DNA of 64,000 nucleotides from Atherinomorus stipes (GCA_023101725.1 JALJCO010003884.1:88162-152161); one strand, 5' to 3'; shown: positions 24,401 to 39,649, counted from the stretch's first letter. The notes: generated from the sequence alone by a model not told the origin. A program made the numbers and translations.

Positions 24401-27400
24401 CCATACAACACTGACTTGGAAGCCGTTTTCCCTGATGGAACGCCAGTGGAGAAAGACAAGAAGCCGGCCTATGTGTTTGTGTGGAAGACCTGGGGTGAGT
24501 GAGGTTGATTTCCGATGCTTCATCCATTGTTTTGATGTTTAAATGTTGAATCCAAGCGAGCGGGGATACCCGAGCATGATAAACCGGATGAAGTGAATTA
24601 TTTTCCCAGGACAGTGTTGGCTGAATGTTGTGCTTGTTTGGCAGATCAGTACTGGCAAGTTGCAGATGGACCATCCTCCGCCCTGACCATTGATACAGAC
24701 AACATCCCCCTGGGCTCGTACACCATGGATATAGTTATTTATCACTATCGGAGCAAAGAGAAATTCATTCCTTTGGGATATGCCTCCACCCAGTTCTCCA
24801 TCACAGGTTTGTTAAGGTGGAAACACACCGGGCCAATTTTTGTCTGTTCGGTGTCATCGTGGAGTCTTTTCAAGTTGGGGACATGGGTCAGTTCAGTGTG
24901 TTCCATGTTGTTTGCTGTTGGCAGCCATCACCAGTGCTGTTGGTGTACTTGTCAACCGATTATACATGTTTTATCAGTATCAATCAGTTGTTCATTCAGT
25001 GATGGGCTAACTAATCAGATTGGAGGAGGGCTAGCTTTTACTAGCAGATCAGAAAAAGAGAAGACCGTAAGTGACATCTGTAACAGTGCGTGGTCCTGTC
25101 ACTATACTTCTGATTGATCATGTGCCCTGGCTACTTGGCCAAAGAGCTATCCCTTTGGCTGATTGGTAAATGCGCAAGACTCTCACCTGGGAGTCTGGGG
25201 ATCAAATCCTGCCTTGGTCCTGGTTGTGCACCTTGTCGCACATTATTTTGGATCAATCATCTCTATTCATGTTGGTCAAAAATATGGCGGAGCAGCTGAT
25301 CAGCATGATAGTGGAGAGGCCAGCACTGTTTGCAGTTGGAGAGACATTTACAGTTTTCATTTTTGGGGGGCAACAATACAGATTAGTGATGCCTGCTGTT
25401 GTGGCAACATCATGCTTGCGCATGGGCAGAATTTGTGCCCAGGTCTGAAGTTGGTGTGTTCTTGAGTACTTTTCTGACTATGACGGCGAAACGGAGGCCA
25501 AATGATCAGCCCGACTCCCCGACACTGGTAGTTTGTCCAGTGTGTCTCCATCTTTAGATTGTAGGGAAGTGTTTGGATGAGAGGGAGGACAAATCGAAAT
25601 CTTGTGGCCAATTCATCAGAAGCGGTTTTCTCATGTTTTATGAATGGATTCGCCCTCCTAGATGGTACAACTAGTGAGGGAAGTTTTTGGTTTTCTCTTT
25701 TTTTCTTTGGTGGTAAATGTCGAGTATAGGGCAGGTGGAATAATATAGTTTTTTGACCACTTCAGAAGATGAAATAAATTAAATATACTTATTAAGAAAT
25801 AAATATACTTACTGTAGATATATACTTATACTTAGGTACAAAATATAAAACCAAGGAGTCAGAAGTGCATGTGTTACAGTCACCTCTTGGCACTGCCCAT
25901 GACCTGAACCTTAAAGAACTTTGTAAAGCCGCAACCAAGATTCCCATAGTTCTTTCACCAGTACTGAAGTGGTAACATAACTGACTAAAATGAAGTAAAC
26001 AATATTACCATTTACTCCACTGTCTCATTAATCTGTGTCCTTCAGATCAGATCCCCTTCGCTGTCTCCCTGGACCAAGTGAATGATGCTGTGGCTGGGGA
26101 TTTGCGCTTCATTCAAAATAGGGCGATTGCCTTCACAGTCACCTTGCATGACCCCAGCGAGTACCTCAGTAACGCAGATATCACCTTCAACTGGGACTTT
26201 GGGGATGAAAGTGGGGCCCTCATATCCAGAGAGCTTACAGTCACTCACACCTACATCAGCTCTGGCTCCTTCAAGCCTCAGGTGGTGATCCAAGCAGTCA
26301 TCCCAGATAAAGCCTGCGACCCACCGGCCAGCAGTCCAACCACGGCTCCGGGCCCTCCTGCTGATCAGGCCACCACAGGTAAGGACCCAAACTCATGTCC
26401 ACAAATTCTTCTTCATGGATGTTAAAAGCCTTTTGAAGAGCTATTGATGGTTCGTACCCTTTAAAATTCCACTACATCTCCAGCACCCCCAAGCGTTATC
26501 TCTCATATCAGCAGTTTCTCAGTGTGTAACTTTGTGGGGTAAATTATAACAGATAGTTTACCCTTTACTTGATCTGCAAAGGTTTCCAGGCATTTATATA
26601 CCATCTGAGAGGTTTACAGTTCAGTCACCAAATATTAATTCAGTGAATTTATATGATAAATCCACATCAGTGATCCATGATAACACCATTTTCCCATTTT
26701 CATCATAGAAAAGATCCCATAATTATAGGCGCTATACCTGATTTTGCACATTTTCAAACCATGAGCGAGGTGAACAGTGTAGTTTTTTTTAACTTAAGCC
26801 CCGCCCCTTACTGTTTCTCCCAGTGAGAAATGTTCCTACCCTTTTTTTTCTCTCCTCCCACTCGACATGCATGAACAGTGCACAATGTCATACTCATGCA
26901 CAAAGAAAACTCTCCAGAGAAACTTGCATCTTCCAGTCCACATTCAGTCCGAGGCGTCCAGCTGCTCTCTACCTTCAGTACAATCCACCGAGATTTACAT
27001 GAACTTTATCGCAGTCTCTCCTGCGTTTCAAGTTTCTCCTCCTCAGTTTTGATCCTTTCAGGCTGTTTAGCTGCGGTATCGCAACTTTCCCTTCGGAAGA
27101 TGCCATGCGGTTCTGTTTACAAGTGCTGCCATGCATGTTAGGAAAACAATGAGTGGCTGATAGGAAACCGAAACTTATGTAGAACGAACCACATTGGCAT
27201 GAGAGGAGCGTCACGCCAGGGTTAGAAACCTAAACTAAAAAAGCCTGGATTCATACATATACGCAATCAATGAGTGACTTATTTTCCTGAAATAACCTCT
27301 TTTAACACACATTATACCGTGTAGAAAGCAATTTTCTTAGAGAGATCAAAATAAAATCAGGTACAAGGCCTTTAATATATTGCAAAGAGTTCTTTATCTT

Positions 27401-30400
27401 GCAGGGTTATTGTAATAAAGCCACTTCCTGTCAAACTTGCCAAACAGAGAGCTTAAATTGGCTGTAATGTCCAATCAAAAGCAGCCCCATTAAAAAGGTT
27501 CTGTCTGAAGAACTGGACTGGTATTAAGTTAGACTTATTATCTAAAAGGTGTGACCTTCTCCGGAGTCAGGAAGCCTGAGGGATCATCAAAAATCTCTTG
27601 CTCTGTAGAAATAGTTAGGGTCCCCCTCAGAACTTTGAGCAGGACACTATGTCTCTGGGGTCTTCTGGACTCTCTGGTTGCAGTTGGTTTCTGGCTGTTC
27701 TGGATGTTGACCGCTCAAAGCGCTTCTCGCTACACGTCAGATTTACCCGTTCACACACACATTCATACCCTGATAGACACAGCAGGAGGCAATGTGGGGT
27801 GTAGTGTCTAGCCCAGGGACACTTCAACATGTAGGCAAACCTGGAATTGGTCCATCAACCTTTCAGTTGGTGGACGAGTGCTGTATAACCTGAGTCACCT
27901 GAGACATTCCATCATCTCCTCACTGACCTTTTGGATGAAAACAGGGATCACAGCCCAGCTGGCACCGGACGTCAGTTAGATGTAAGAGGGACGTTTGCGC
28001 CCTACATTGAAAAGACGTTTGTATTTGATTGAAAATGAAAATCAGGTTGATGTCTAAACTTAACGTTGATTTGATATCAAAATCCAACGTTGGACAGATG
28101 TTACATTATTACATCAAATCAACGTTGGGGTTTGACGTCAATCCAATTTTAATTTTCAACCAAAATGTAATGTCCATCCGATGTTGGATTTTTATGTCAA
28201 ATAACTTGTTTGACATCAATCCAATTTTTGTTTTCAACCAAAATGTAATGTGATCCGAAACTGGATTTTTATGTCAAAACAAAGGTGGGGTTTGATGTCA
28301 ATCCATTTTTAATTTCAAACAAAAAAAAAATCCATCCGGATGTAGAATTTTATTTCAAAACAAAGGTGGGTTTTGAATAAAAAAAAATTTTTATTTAAAA
28401 AAAAAAAAAAAAATGAATATGGAGTTGGATATTTAATTAAAAATAAAGGTTGGGGATTAAAAAAAAATAAAAATTAAACCAAAATGTAACAATTGGATTT
28501 TAGTCAAAACAAGGGTGGGGTTGAATCACCACAAATTACATTTTCAACCGAAATATAACATCCATGTTGAATTTCCACGTCAGATCAACATTGGGGGTTG
28601 AAGTGAACCTAATTGACCAAAATATACTGTTTAGAGCAGTGATTCCCAACTTTTGTCCTCAAGGCACACTATCCTGAAGACTTTCCAGTTTGCCCTGTTA
28701 GGACACAGCTGATTCAAATCAAATGGATCTCTGACGAACTCTGCACCAGTCTGCTACTAACCCATTAATGTGAGTCAGCTGTGTTTCTACAGGGAACATG
28801 GAAAGTCTTCATGATAATGTGCCTTGACGACCAGGATTGGGAATCACTGATTTAGAGCAAACTATAATTTTTTAAATCAACATAAATGATTTTCATCTTA
28901 GACTATAATACCATAACTTCTATCCAACATCAGGATATGCTATCATTCACCAACTGACATCAAATAAACATTGAAAGTATTACATCTAAACCCAATCTAA
29001 TAAAAACTTCCACCTTACATATGAGTTTTTGGTCTAACGGCACTGAGATTTGACATCAGTAACACAGATCCAGTAGAACATGGATCAAGTTCTACTGTTT
29101 GGCTACATGGATGAATATTCAACCAAAATATCAACGTCTAATGTTGTTAGATTTGAACATTGGTCGGATGTTGGGATAATAACGTTGCACAGACATTGAT
29201 GTTTGGTCAAAGATCCAACAACAACATGTCAATATTCTACGTTGAACTGATGTTGGGATAATACGTTGAACTGATGTTGGGTATCTAGTAGGTACCAACA
29301 TAACTTAAAAACAACCAAATATCAACGTCTAATGTTGTTAGATTTGAACGTTGGTCAGACGTTGGGATGAAAAAGTTCTACAGACATTGATGTTTGGTCA
29401 AAGATCCAACAACAACATGTCAATATTTTACGTTGAACTGATGTTGGGATAATACGTTGAAAAGACGTTGGGTATCTAGTAGGTACAAACATAACTTAAA
29501 ACCAACCAAATATCAACGTCTAATGTTATTTTTGAACGTTGGTCAGACGTTGGGATGATGATGTTCTACAGACATTGATGTTTGGTCAAAGATCCAACAA
29601 CGATATGTCAATATTCTACGGTGAACTGACGTTGGGATAATACGTTGAAAAGACGTTGGGTATTGAGTAGGTACCAACACAACTTAAAACCAACCAAATA
29701 TCAATGTCTAATCATATTAGATTTAAACATTGGTCAGACGTTGGGATAATGACGTTGTACAGACATTGATGTTTGGTCGAAGATCCAATATCAACATGTC
29801 AATATTCTACGTTGAACTGACGTTGGGATAATATTTTGAACAGACGTTGGGTATTGAGTAGGTACCAACACAACTTAAAAACAACAAAATATCAAAGTTA
29901 TTTAACGTCAAATTCATACGTTAGGCTGACGTTGTAAGTTGACGTCATTCCAGTGTTGGATTTTGGGTATCTGACGTCAGAACCTAAATCTAACCAAAAA
30001 TCAACGTCAACTGATGTTGTGTGCCTGCTGGGAGGTTTCTTCCCCCTGAGCCACAGCCACCCTTAGTCATTGCTGAATTTACATGCAGTATCAGTGGCAA
30101 GGGGTGTAGAGGAAACAGAAAACAGAGTGAAGAGAGGAAAAAAGGGGAGAAGATACACACACTCGAAATAAGAAGCAACAGCATCAGCAGTTCAATCTAT
30201 ACAGGAAAAACCAGACAACCAGTTGCTACACCTGTACGGAAACAGAAAACCTGAAACATCTTCAAGAAAAACAAAGCTGACAGTCAGCGGGAGCATTGGG
30301 AGGCTGGGAAAAAAACATGAATAACAAAAACATCAGCAACACAAAGAATAAAGTAAATAAATGAAGTCCACATTACAGGGGTGGCTCACAGTAAACAATA

Positions 30401-33400
30401 AACAAATAATACTGCTGTTCATGATGATTAAAAAAACTGAACATTGTTGAACATTGAACATATTAAATGAACGCACAAGGCCAACAACAACAAATTAATA
30501 TTCTTTTAATTAAAAAAAAAAGGAACCTTTTGCTTTAACATTAAGGTTTTTTTCTGATGGCATAGTTTTTCTGCCCAGATTCATCATCAGAACAGAACCA
30601 ACATTTATGATTTTATCTTATTTACAGGAATACTAAGCAAAACTAGTAAACTGTTGATTGCAGAACCAGAAACCAATTTCTCATATTTCCATATAAATCA
30701 TGGGCAAGAATATGACTAACAGATGCTTTGTGAGTGGAAAGTAGAGAGAGGAAGGCTGAATGTCTGGCTTGAAGCGTGATTCAAGAGAAATATGCATGAC
30801 AGAAAGAGAATGACTGCCAATATTGTAGAGACCCCCTACAAAACCAAAAATCATGTTTTTAGGGGAGTTTGTCTGCATCGATGAGTTGAAATGTTGCTGT
30901 AGGTTTACTTATGCCTTTATACAAATTCAGCTATTTGCCCTGTTTTTAGTCTCTCAACCACAAAGATGAATAACTATTTTTTTCAATCTTTTCCATGTGA
31001 AGTAAGAACTTCTGCACTGGTGTCTGCTGCACCCCTACTGGTTTCCACCAAGCCAACTGGAATGAATGTCAACCTGGCTCTGTCAGACATGGAAGAGGAC
31101 AATGCTGAAGGTGAGGCCTCCACTGCCTCCATTCCTCAGTCAGCCCAGGAACCACCCACAGTGGAAAAGACTCCCGCTCTCTCTAACCAGCTGCCAGTGG
31201 CAGGCCAGATTAGGGACAAGCTGGCCACAGGTAATGATGATTATGATCACAACTATGTCAGTAAATAAATTCTGTAAGTCACATGTTCAGAATTCACTTG
31301 CTAAATTAAAAAGGATTTAAAAATATGAAACAATGAAAAATCTACGCAGTTAATGATCAACATCATATCAATAAAACTTGAAACATGTCTTCCTTTCTTG
31401 GCAGAGTCAAGAAAGCAGAGAAAAATATGCAGCAGCTACAGCCTAATCCAATATTATATTTACTGGGATGTATCCCTAAAAAAATCAAAATAAGAACACT
31501 AAATTTTTTGCTCATATTGGGCTGAAAGGCTGTCGTGACCCAATAGGAGATGAACCTCCCTCAATATATTGGAAGTCTTTGATATAACACTATATTTCTC
31601 TGGAAAGTCTAAAATTTGGTATTAGGCTAGAAGGACCTTTTTTTTAGAACAAAGTTTGGCAAAGTGTTGGATTACCTGGGAACTGAGACTGCAACTGACT
31701 GAAATGGTAGACCTAATTACTGTAGATCACAGCTGTGGATGTATTACAGACTTACTACATTTCTTATGTAATCTGCATGCTCTGTACTGGACTGTTATAA
31801 TTTTGAAAATGTTCTATAAAAAGAGTGTTTAAAACAAACAAACAAAACAAAACAAAAAAAACTTCAATGGGAAAAATGCCACACTTAAAATATATAAAGA
31901 ATAAAACAATTTTTTTATTTGTTTATTTTATTTATTTATTTTTTGCTTGTAATAAGCAAAAAAATCTGCCAATGGAAAATTCTCTTAGATCTCTTGAAGT
32001 AAGCCTTCCAGCTAATTTCAAGATAATCTCGAAATTAGCTGGAAAAACTCATTCTTAGCAGAGATATGACTCAAAATATGATTTTCAAGACTCTTTCACT
32101 TAATGACATATTTAAGGATGCATTGTCTAGAACAATTTCCTGTTTTCTCGCACCAGATGCACGGAGGACAGTGATGTTAAACGGCCGAGATGCAGCCGTC
32201 GTTGTTAAGAGGGCTGCTGCTGATAAACCATCTGATGATGACGACTGTGTGATATATAGATATGGCTCCTTCTGCACTGGCATCGAGGTCTTTGGTGGGT
32301 TACTTTTATCAGAGCTGTTTTCTTTTACAAAAGTGAAGTAAACCATTTAAAATGACAGTGAATAATGCTACTTCCCTCTGCCTCTGTTTTAAGAGGGCAT
32401 TGAAAAAGTTGAGATTGTGCAGATGGACAACACTGTTGTAGCAACACCTGGAATGGATACCAGTGCTTTAGAGGTCACTGTTACCTGCCAGGGAAGGTAA
32501 ATACTCATGCCTTACACTTTAAATCATTAACACAGCAAATTAGGTTGCACAGATTCCTTTCTAAAATGATTATTTTTACCTCTTGCAGTCTTCCAAAGGA
32601 GGTGTGCAGTATGATTCTGGATGCAGAGTGTTTGAAGCCAATTCACACAACATGCAACATGGTGGAGCCCTCCAAGGAGTGTCAGCTAGTGTTGCGTCAC
32701 TTCTTCAATGACTCTGGGGTCTACTGCATCAATGTTTCCCTGTCAAATGATGTTAATTTAGCTGTTACCAGTGCCAAAGTAAAAGTTGACATGGGTATGA
32801 GTCATTACCACAATATAAAGAGTCCTTACATGTCTGCTCTGTTCTCCTTACTGATGGTGAGACCTTCATTTCAGGCTCAGGTATTTCCTCCCCTGGTCCT
32901 GTTGTCATGCTGCTGGGTGTCCTGGTACTACTTCTAGTGGTGGGGATAGTTGCATATTCCTACAGGTAAAGACTATGGTTGCAATTGTAGATATCAATTT
33001 TCTTAAAGAAAGTTAATTCAAATTTCACCTGCAAACATTTGTTAAGTACCTCGTAAATTTTTTCATAAAAGTACATGTTTAAAAGCTCTTCTAATAATCA
33101 CTTCGGATTTCAGATTCAGATTTTTACTCATGCAAAAGAGGCCTGCCTCATTCTTACATCATTTTAACATGAACTTGTTTAGTCTATGCAAATTTATCTA
33201 AAGAATCGTGTAAATTTATGGGGAAATCTGGGCTTCGGTATCTTCCTAAGGAAGATGTGACCTGAGAAAACCAGGGATTCTCCAATTGATGGATAACCAT
33301 ACTAGCTTCTGTGCTATAGCTGCCCACCTTCACCCCTGAATATATTCAGACTCTCATGACTCTTTGACTTAATATCCCTTTAAAATGAAATATTTTAGTA

Positions 33401-36064
33401 GAATATTCATTTTCTGTCTTGCAATACGCCTGAGATCTGCACGTAAGTAGGGTTGCATGCCGGTGTGTGACTGGGCTTGTGAGGCACCCTGCTTGCTCCT
33501 TGGCGGCCAGAGTCCCTGGTGCCCATGCTCTGTGGCCAAGGGGCCTCTGGCTGGGGCCCTCCTCTCCCATCCATTGGGTGGGTGTGTTGTTATCCCTGTG
33601 ATGGGCTGGTTAAGTTTCAGGTCCCATAGTGCTGGTTGGCCAAGCCTTGGGATCCTCTTTGTCAGTTGCTGATCTTTGGAAGGGAACATGTTTGCATGTG
33701 CAAGAAAAAAAGTGTCTCCAGCAGTCTGTACTACAGCATCCCACCATAGATTCTTTCAGATAATACTGCTGTAAACTTTTTTCCTGTCCATTAAACATGT
33801 ATGAGAAACTTCCATGACCCCCGAAGTAAGTGGGAGTGAAGATCATGCTCATTGTTTTGCTTCTCTTTGATTTGGAGTTTGACAGTTGGTCAGAATCTCC
33901 TTTCCAATACCTTTCCTTGGAAGGCTGAGTGGTGTGATCAACACACCAGTCTGCTGGTCTACATGGGTCCATTCAAGACTTCCATGCAATTTTAAAGAGA
34001 CATGACAGCCAAGACAGCCTTATAATGTCCAGAGCCTTCAGCATTCAGGGCTGAGTCTCACCTATCCCTCCCCTTTGCCAACAAGAAACATTGTCACTGC
34101 CTTGGTGACACTCTCTAAGGTGATGGCTGCACCTTTCCCCAATGCCTCAGATTCTGTTTCCTCACTGGAGAACACGGACGCTGAAGATCTTCAAAGTGCT
34201 CGTTCCTTCACCTGATGATGTTCCCAGATTGGTTCAGCAGTTCTATAATAAGACCAAACATGACTTGGGTTGGGCCAGGAGGCCAACCAGAAGTCCCTCT
34301 CCATGGATCTGCACAGAAGTCAGAAACAAAACACTGCTTGTAGTTAAAATCCGGGAGATCATTGCTCTCACTCATTTCCCACATTGGGATTGAAGTCCTT
34401 TACGTGAACAAGAGTCCCCAGGTCAAGACTTCCTTGACACCACCCAGAGTCTCCAGGAAGGCTGAATACTCCAAACTTGAGTTTTATACTGATACACAAA
34501 CCAGCCAGTTTTTGAGAGAATGTTCCTTGTAATGGTCCATGTCCCGACAGGCAGTTTGTATCATCAGGAATTGGCATGCTCAAGACCCTGCATTTGCCTT
34601 CCAACCACCTCACATTGACTTGATCTCAAAATTCCTTGGGTTCACCACCTGCAGGTGGCAAATTGTGATCTTTTGAGGCTGGCGCCTGCCAAGCCCTGGG
34701 TGCCAAGGCTTAACTACCTGCTCACAGTCACTCCTATGGTCAACTTGGAATCCCACAAATAATCAGGGCAATGAAATGTGTTACGCAGCACTGTAGAAAT
34801 GTTCCATCAAACCTGTCCTAAAAAGTTACATTTGGTCAGTTTAATCTGCTTACTGATGTGATCAAGGTCAGGGCATGCGGGGTGACCTGGTTGGGCACAG
34901 GCCACCCCTAAAATCTAACTGGCCCCTTAGGTTCCACCTTTAAGAATTGGCAGTCAATTTCTGATGAATATTTATTGTAAAATGACCTTTACCTGAGTAA
35001 AGCTGACATGCCAATGTGTCAGTGAATGTGACACTGTAACAATGGAGGAGATCATTAGAACGTTCATTTTCAGAGCGACACAAAAAAGGTAGTAAAGTAG
35101 ATTATGGTGGTCTGTGTAGTCTATAGATACTTCTTCTTTGCTTCTTTTGCTGGTTGCATGTGAGATAGACTGCTCAATGCTGCCCCCACCCCCTACCTCT
35201 CATGGTTTCTGGTGGTACTGCTCCATTTGGTATGATGGGTACGCATATGTAGAGGACACAGATAATGGACTGTATATATAGCATCTATAGCATCTGTATA
35301 TGCTATAAGACCACATTCACTGCATTTTTCGTACTTTATCCTTTAAAGACACACAACGTAACTTTTAGACCTAAAAGATATGCTTTTCTGACTCGTTTTG
35401 ACGGCACATCAACATTTATTATGAACATTTTCAAGCCGTCACTGCCCAACGGCATCCTGAGGCTCAGAAACTGTAACTTTTGTATCCGGGACAGGACCGT
35501 GACGTTGCAGCCGACTACTGGTTGCGCATCGCGGCACTTACTAGTTAATCCGATGTGATCTTTGGATGGAGATCACAACACTGACAAACAGATATGAACC
35601 AAATATGAACACAATGGGTGTTGTGAACGTGCGTCATGTCATATTAGGTAAAGAAATGCAAGGAAACATTACCGGAGGGAGAGAGGAAAAGGAGGAGAGA
35701 AAGGGACGGAACAAGAGTCAAGATAAGACTGCCTTTTACTGGCTGGAGTGAGCTCATAGTACAGGTACAATGCAAGATGGATGCTAGTTTAGCTGTTGAT
35801 AAGGGGCTCGTCACCGAGAAAACTTCTAAAAGTTCTGTTGTGGGTCTTTAATAAACTATTTATGCATTTACCAACTTGCCTGTTTGTGGTTCTCTCCAAA
35901 GGCACTTTAAGTCCTACCGTCCTTTGAAGGAAGGCATTTCTGCATCTGAAGGACCAGAGCAGGTTCGGGCCCTCAACTGTTCTGGACCATCGATGTTTTG
36001 GACCTCCCTTACCAGACAAGGAGCCATTGACAACTGTCCCCTGCTACAGGACAGGCTACAGTAA
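21423..36064 (+). CDS. pmel: Premelanosome protein (PMEL/silver)
   Basis: PMEL is a type I membrane glycoprotein whose lumenal fragments form the amyloid fibrils on which melanin is laid down in melanosomes. Coding exons: 21423-21488, 23070-23165, 23254-23400, 24366-24494, 24645-24806, 26046-26378, 31003-31230, 32157-32294, 32394-32496, 32589-32794, 32875-32965 and 35902-36064, about 620 aa. Visible in order: a Leu-rich signal peptide, the N-terminal region (WNTKMYP, PTLTGAKVTF), a PKD domain (TFNWDFGDESGALISREL), a short linker where the RPT repeats normally sit, a KR proprotein-convertase site before CVIYRYGSF, a cysteine-rich Kringle-like region, one membrane segment, and a tail ending NCPLLQDRLQ with a dileucine-type sorting signal like human NSPLL. 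The ATG at 21423-21425 is one base out of frame with the signal peptide and exon 2, so a frameshift or base error is present. The paralogue (pmela or pmelb) is not resolved. Confidence 0.92.
23447..23560 (+). repeat. tRNA-like SINE copy A
   Basis: A segment beginning GTGACAGTTGACGG is followed by TTTGGCTGACTGG, CTCTCACCTGGGAGTCTGG and GGTTCACATCC. The spacing of the A-box-like TGGCTGACTGG and B-box-like GGTTCACATCC resembles a tRNA-derived SINE head. The order of blocks recurs at 23687-23842 and 25070-25220. It lies in pmel intron 3. Confidence 0.5.
23687..23842 (+). repeat. tRNA-like SINE copy B
   Basis: This is a second copy of the same unit in pmel intron 3. It starts GTGACAGTTGACGGTCCTG, then CTCCGATTGATCATGTG, then TTTGGCTGACTGGTTAGC, CTCTCACCTGAGTCTGG and GGATTGAATCC. 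The leader GATTGATCATGTG is also found in copy C and in a fragment near 53536-53575, which supports a dispersed family rather than a local tandem duplication. Confidence 0.5.
24812..25556. mobile_element. Probable non-autonomous DNA transposon
   Basis: The left end GGTGGAAACACACCGGGCCA and the inverted right end (revcomp GATGGAGACACACTGGACAA) are imperfect terminal inverted repeats of the kind seen in fish Harbinger-like MITEs. A tRNA-like repeat copy lies inside it, consistent with a later insertion. No target duplication is clear. It lies in pmel intron 5. Confidence 0.45.
25070..25220 (+). repeat. tRNA-like SINE copy C
   Basis: This third copy of the tRNA-like unit reads CTGATTGATCATGTGCCC, GGCTACTTGGCCAAAGAGC, TTTGGCTGATTGGTAAATGC, CTCTCACCTGGGAGTCTGG and GGATCAAATCC. 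It is the most complete copy of the three in the middle blocks and is nested in the element at 24812-25556. Confidence 0.5.
26379..27720. other. pmel intron 6, left part
   Basis: This is intron sequence without recognisable coding potential. Short open frames near 26867-27214 have no protein-like features and overlap on both strands. Confidence 0.35.
27720..27910 (-). repeat. Dispersed fish repeat (SINE/LINE tail-like)
   Basis: The reverse complement carries blocks such as GTGTCCCTGGGCTAGACACT and a GTGTGTGAACGGGTAAATCTGACGTG-like segment. These parallel the repeat at 52435-52625, where CTTGGGCAAGACACTTA and GTGTGACTGGGTAAATCTGA occur in the same order. The family is widespread in fish, but I cannot name it from sequence alone. 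Confidence 0.45.
27950..30033. mobile_element. Element built of CAACGTTGG-like units
   Basis: About 2 kb in pmel intron 6 is dominated by degenerate units such as GACGTTGGGATAATACGTTG, CCAACGTTGGAC and ACATTGATGTTTGGTCAAAG, in several higher-order blocks of roughly 180 bp. Repeats of the same block start near 29115, 29315, 29505 and 29695. The outer ends are inverted: CCCAGCTGGCAC at the left and the complement of CCCAGCAGGCACACAACATC at the right. This argues for one transposable element with an expanded internal repeat rather than a plain minisatellite. There is no coding potential. Confidence 0.65.
28637..28849. mobile_element. hAT-like MITE nested in the repeat element
   Basis: The 213-bp unit has inverted ends CAGTGATTCCCAA and TTGGGAATCACTG. 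It is flanked by octamers sharing TTTAGAG (GTTTAGAG and ATTTAGAG, 7 of 8 identical), a hAT-type duplication. It interrupts the CAACGTTGG-rich element, so it is the younger insertion. Confidence 0.75.
32966..35901. other. pmel intron 11
   Basis: This last, long intron separates the transmembrane exon from the cytoplasmic-tail exon. Positions 33420-34700 are more GC-rich than their surroundings and contain only stop-interrupted frames. It looks like old retroelement-derived DNA, but I could not assign a family. A CAGGCCACCCCTAAAATCTA-type repeat at 34855-34935 resembles sequence at the right edge of the window. Nothing here reads as an exon. Confidence 0.4.
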
Positions 36065-36328
36065 TTTCCAAAAAACTCCGACAGCATCTAATATGATAAC
36101 TATAAACACCTGGGAAGGTTTTTTTTTATATGTGTTTTGCAAACTTGTTTTCTCTTTTTTTCTATTACTTTTGGATTAAAAACTTCACAAATGTGTATTA
36201 ATTAGGATTAAATCAGACTAAATCCTGAAATTTTGTCTTAGAAATGACGATTTTTCTTTTTGTATGTTCATGAAACAAATTTGAATGTGAATGTTTAATT
36301 TGGATAAAACTGAAGTTGGTTGTTTTCA

Positions 36329-36334
36329 AATAAA
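36329..36334 (+). terminator. Candidate pmel poly(A) signal
   Basis: AATAAA lies about 265 nt after the pmel stop codon in AT-rich DNA, before the convergent tubulin gene. It is the nearest plausible plus-strand signal. The assignment is by position and hexamer only. Confidence 0.5.
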
Positions 36335-36729
36335 CTATTTGAATTTTGTTGCTGTTTATTCTCTAGACAGTTGTTAAGAAAACAGTTGAAGCATGATAAA
36401 AAAAAAGTACCACATAAATTACCATAACCTCCAACAAATAATCTGATTCCCATGAACTCCTTCCTCTTTCCAGAGGTAAAAATGAAAATGCTTGATTGTA
36501 ATCAGCTCAAAATATTGTTAAAAAAAAAGCCTCATTCTCTTCTGAAATCCAGTCATTCAGATTCCAACTAACAGATTTATGTTATTATTCATTACTCATT
36601 ATTATTCCCATATATTATTTGAACCCAAACCTTAAATAGGCCATGAAACAGAACTCTAAAAGAACATTCATGCCAATGAGTTCATATTTGTAGAGATAGA
36701 AAGGACCGACAAGTTCATGTCACAGAGAT

Positions 36730-36735
36730 TTTATT
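36730..36735 (-). terminator. Alpha-tubulin (minus copy) poly(A) signal
   Basis: On the minus strand, TCTGAATAAAATCTC sits about 105 nt after the stop codon. The same 15-mer context occurs at the matching place in the plus-strand copy (45961-45966), so the 3' UTR is conserved between the two genes. Confidence 0.75.
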
Positions 36736-36837
36736 CAGAACAAAGCCAAACTTGACATTTTCAGAGTTTGAATTGAACAGCCAAACTGATACTTGAACTG
36801 ATGACCAATGTTTCCTGTTAAATTCCTCCATGTTCCT

Positions 36838-39496
<2,659 letters not shown>

Positions 39497-39636
39497 GTTT
39501 TCGTCTGGGCTTCACAGAGGAAGAAGACAAGGAGAAATGGAAGGAGAGAGGCTTTGTAAAAACGTGGTTTGCGTTGCGTGTTGTACCCAACGGGGTCGAA
39601 GCAACAACTGCTGAATGGGAGGGCGGCGCAGCCAGA

Positions 39637-39642
39637 TTTATA
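39637..39642 (-). promoter_or_regulatory. TATA box, minus alpha-tubulin
   Basis: TATAAA on the minus strand, in a GC-rich context, lies about 140 bp upstream of the start codon. This is a plausible core promoter for the first exon, which is mostly 5' UTR. It is positional evidence only. Confidence 0.5.
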
Positions 39643-39649
39643 CCCGCAG

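Noticed and set aside
27950..30033. CRISPR-like array in the CAACGTTGG region
   Set aside because: The units are degenerate and of unequal spacing, without constant repeats and unique spacers, and the genome is vertebrate.
33369..33972. Two overlapping minus-strand frames of about 110 codons in pmel intron 11
   Set aside because: They are Pro/Gly/Ser-rich, without domains, and lie in a GC-richer repeat-like block; more likely old retroelement DNA than exons.
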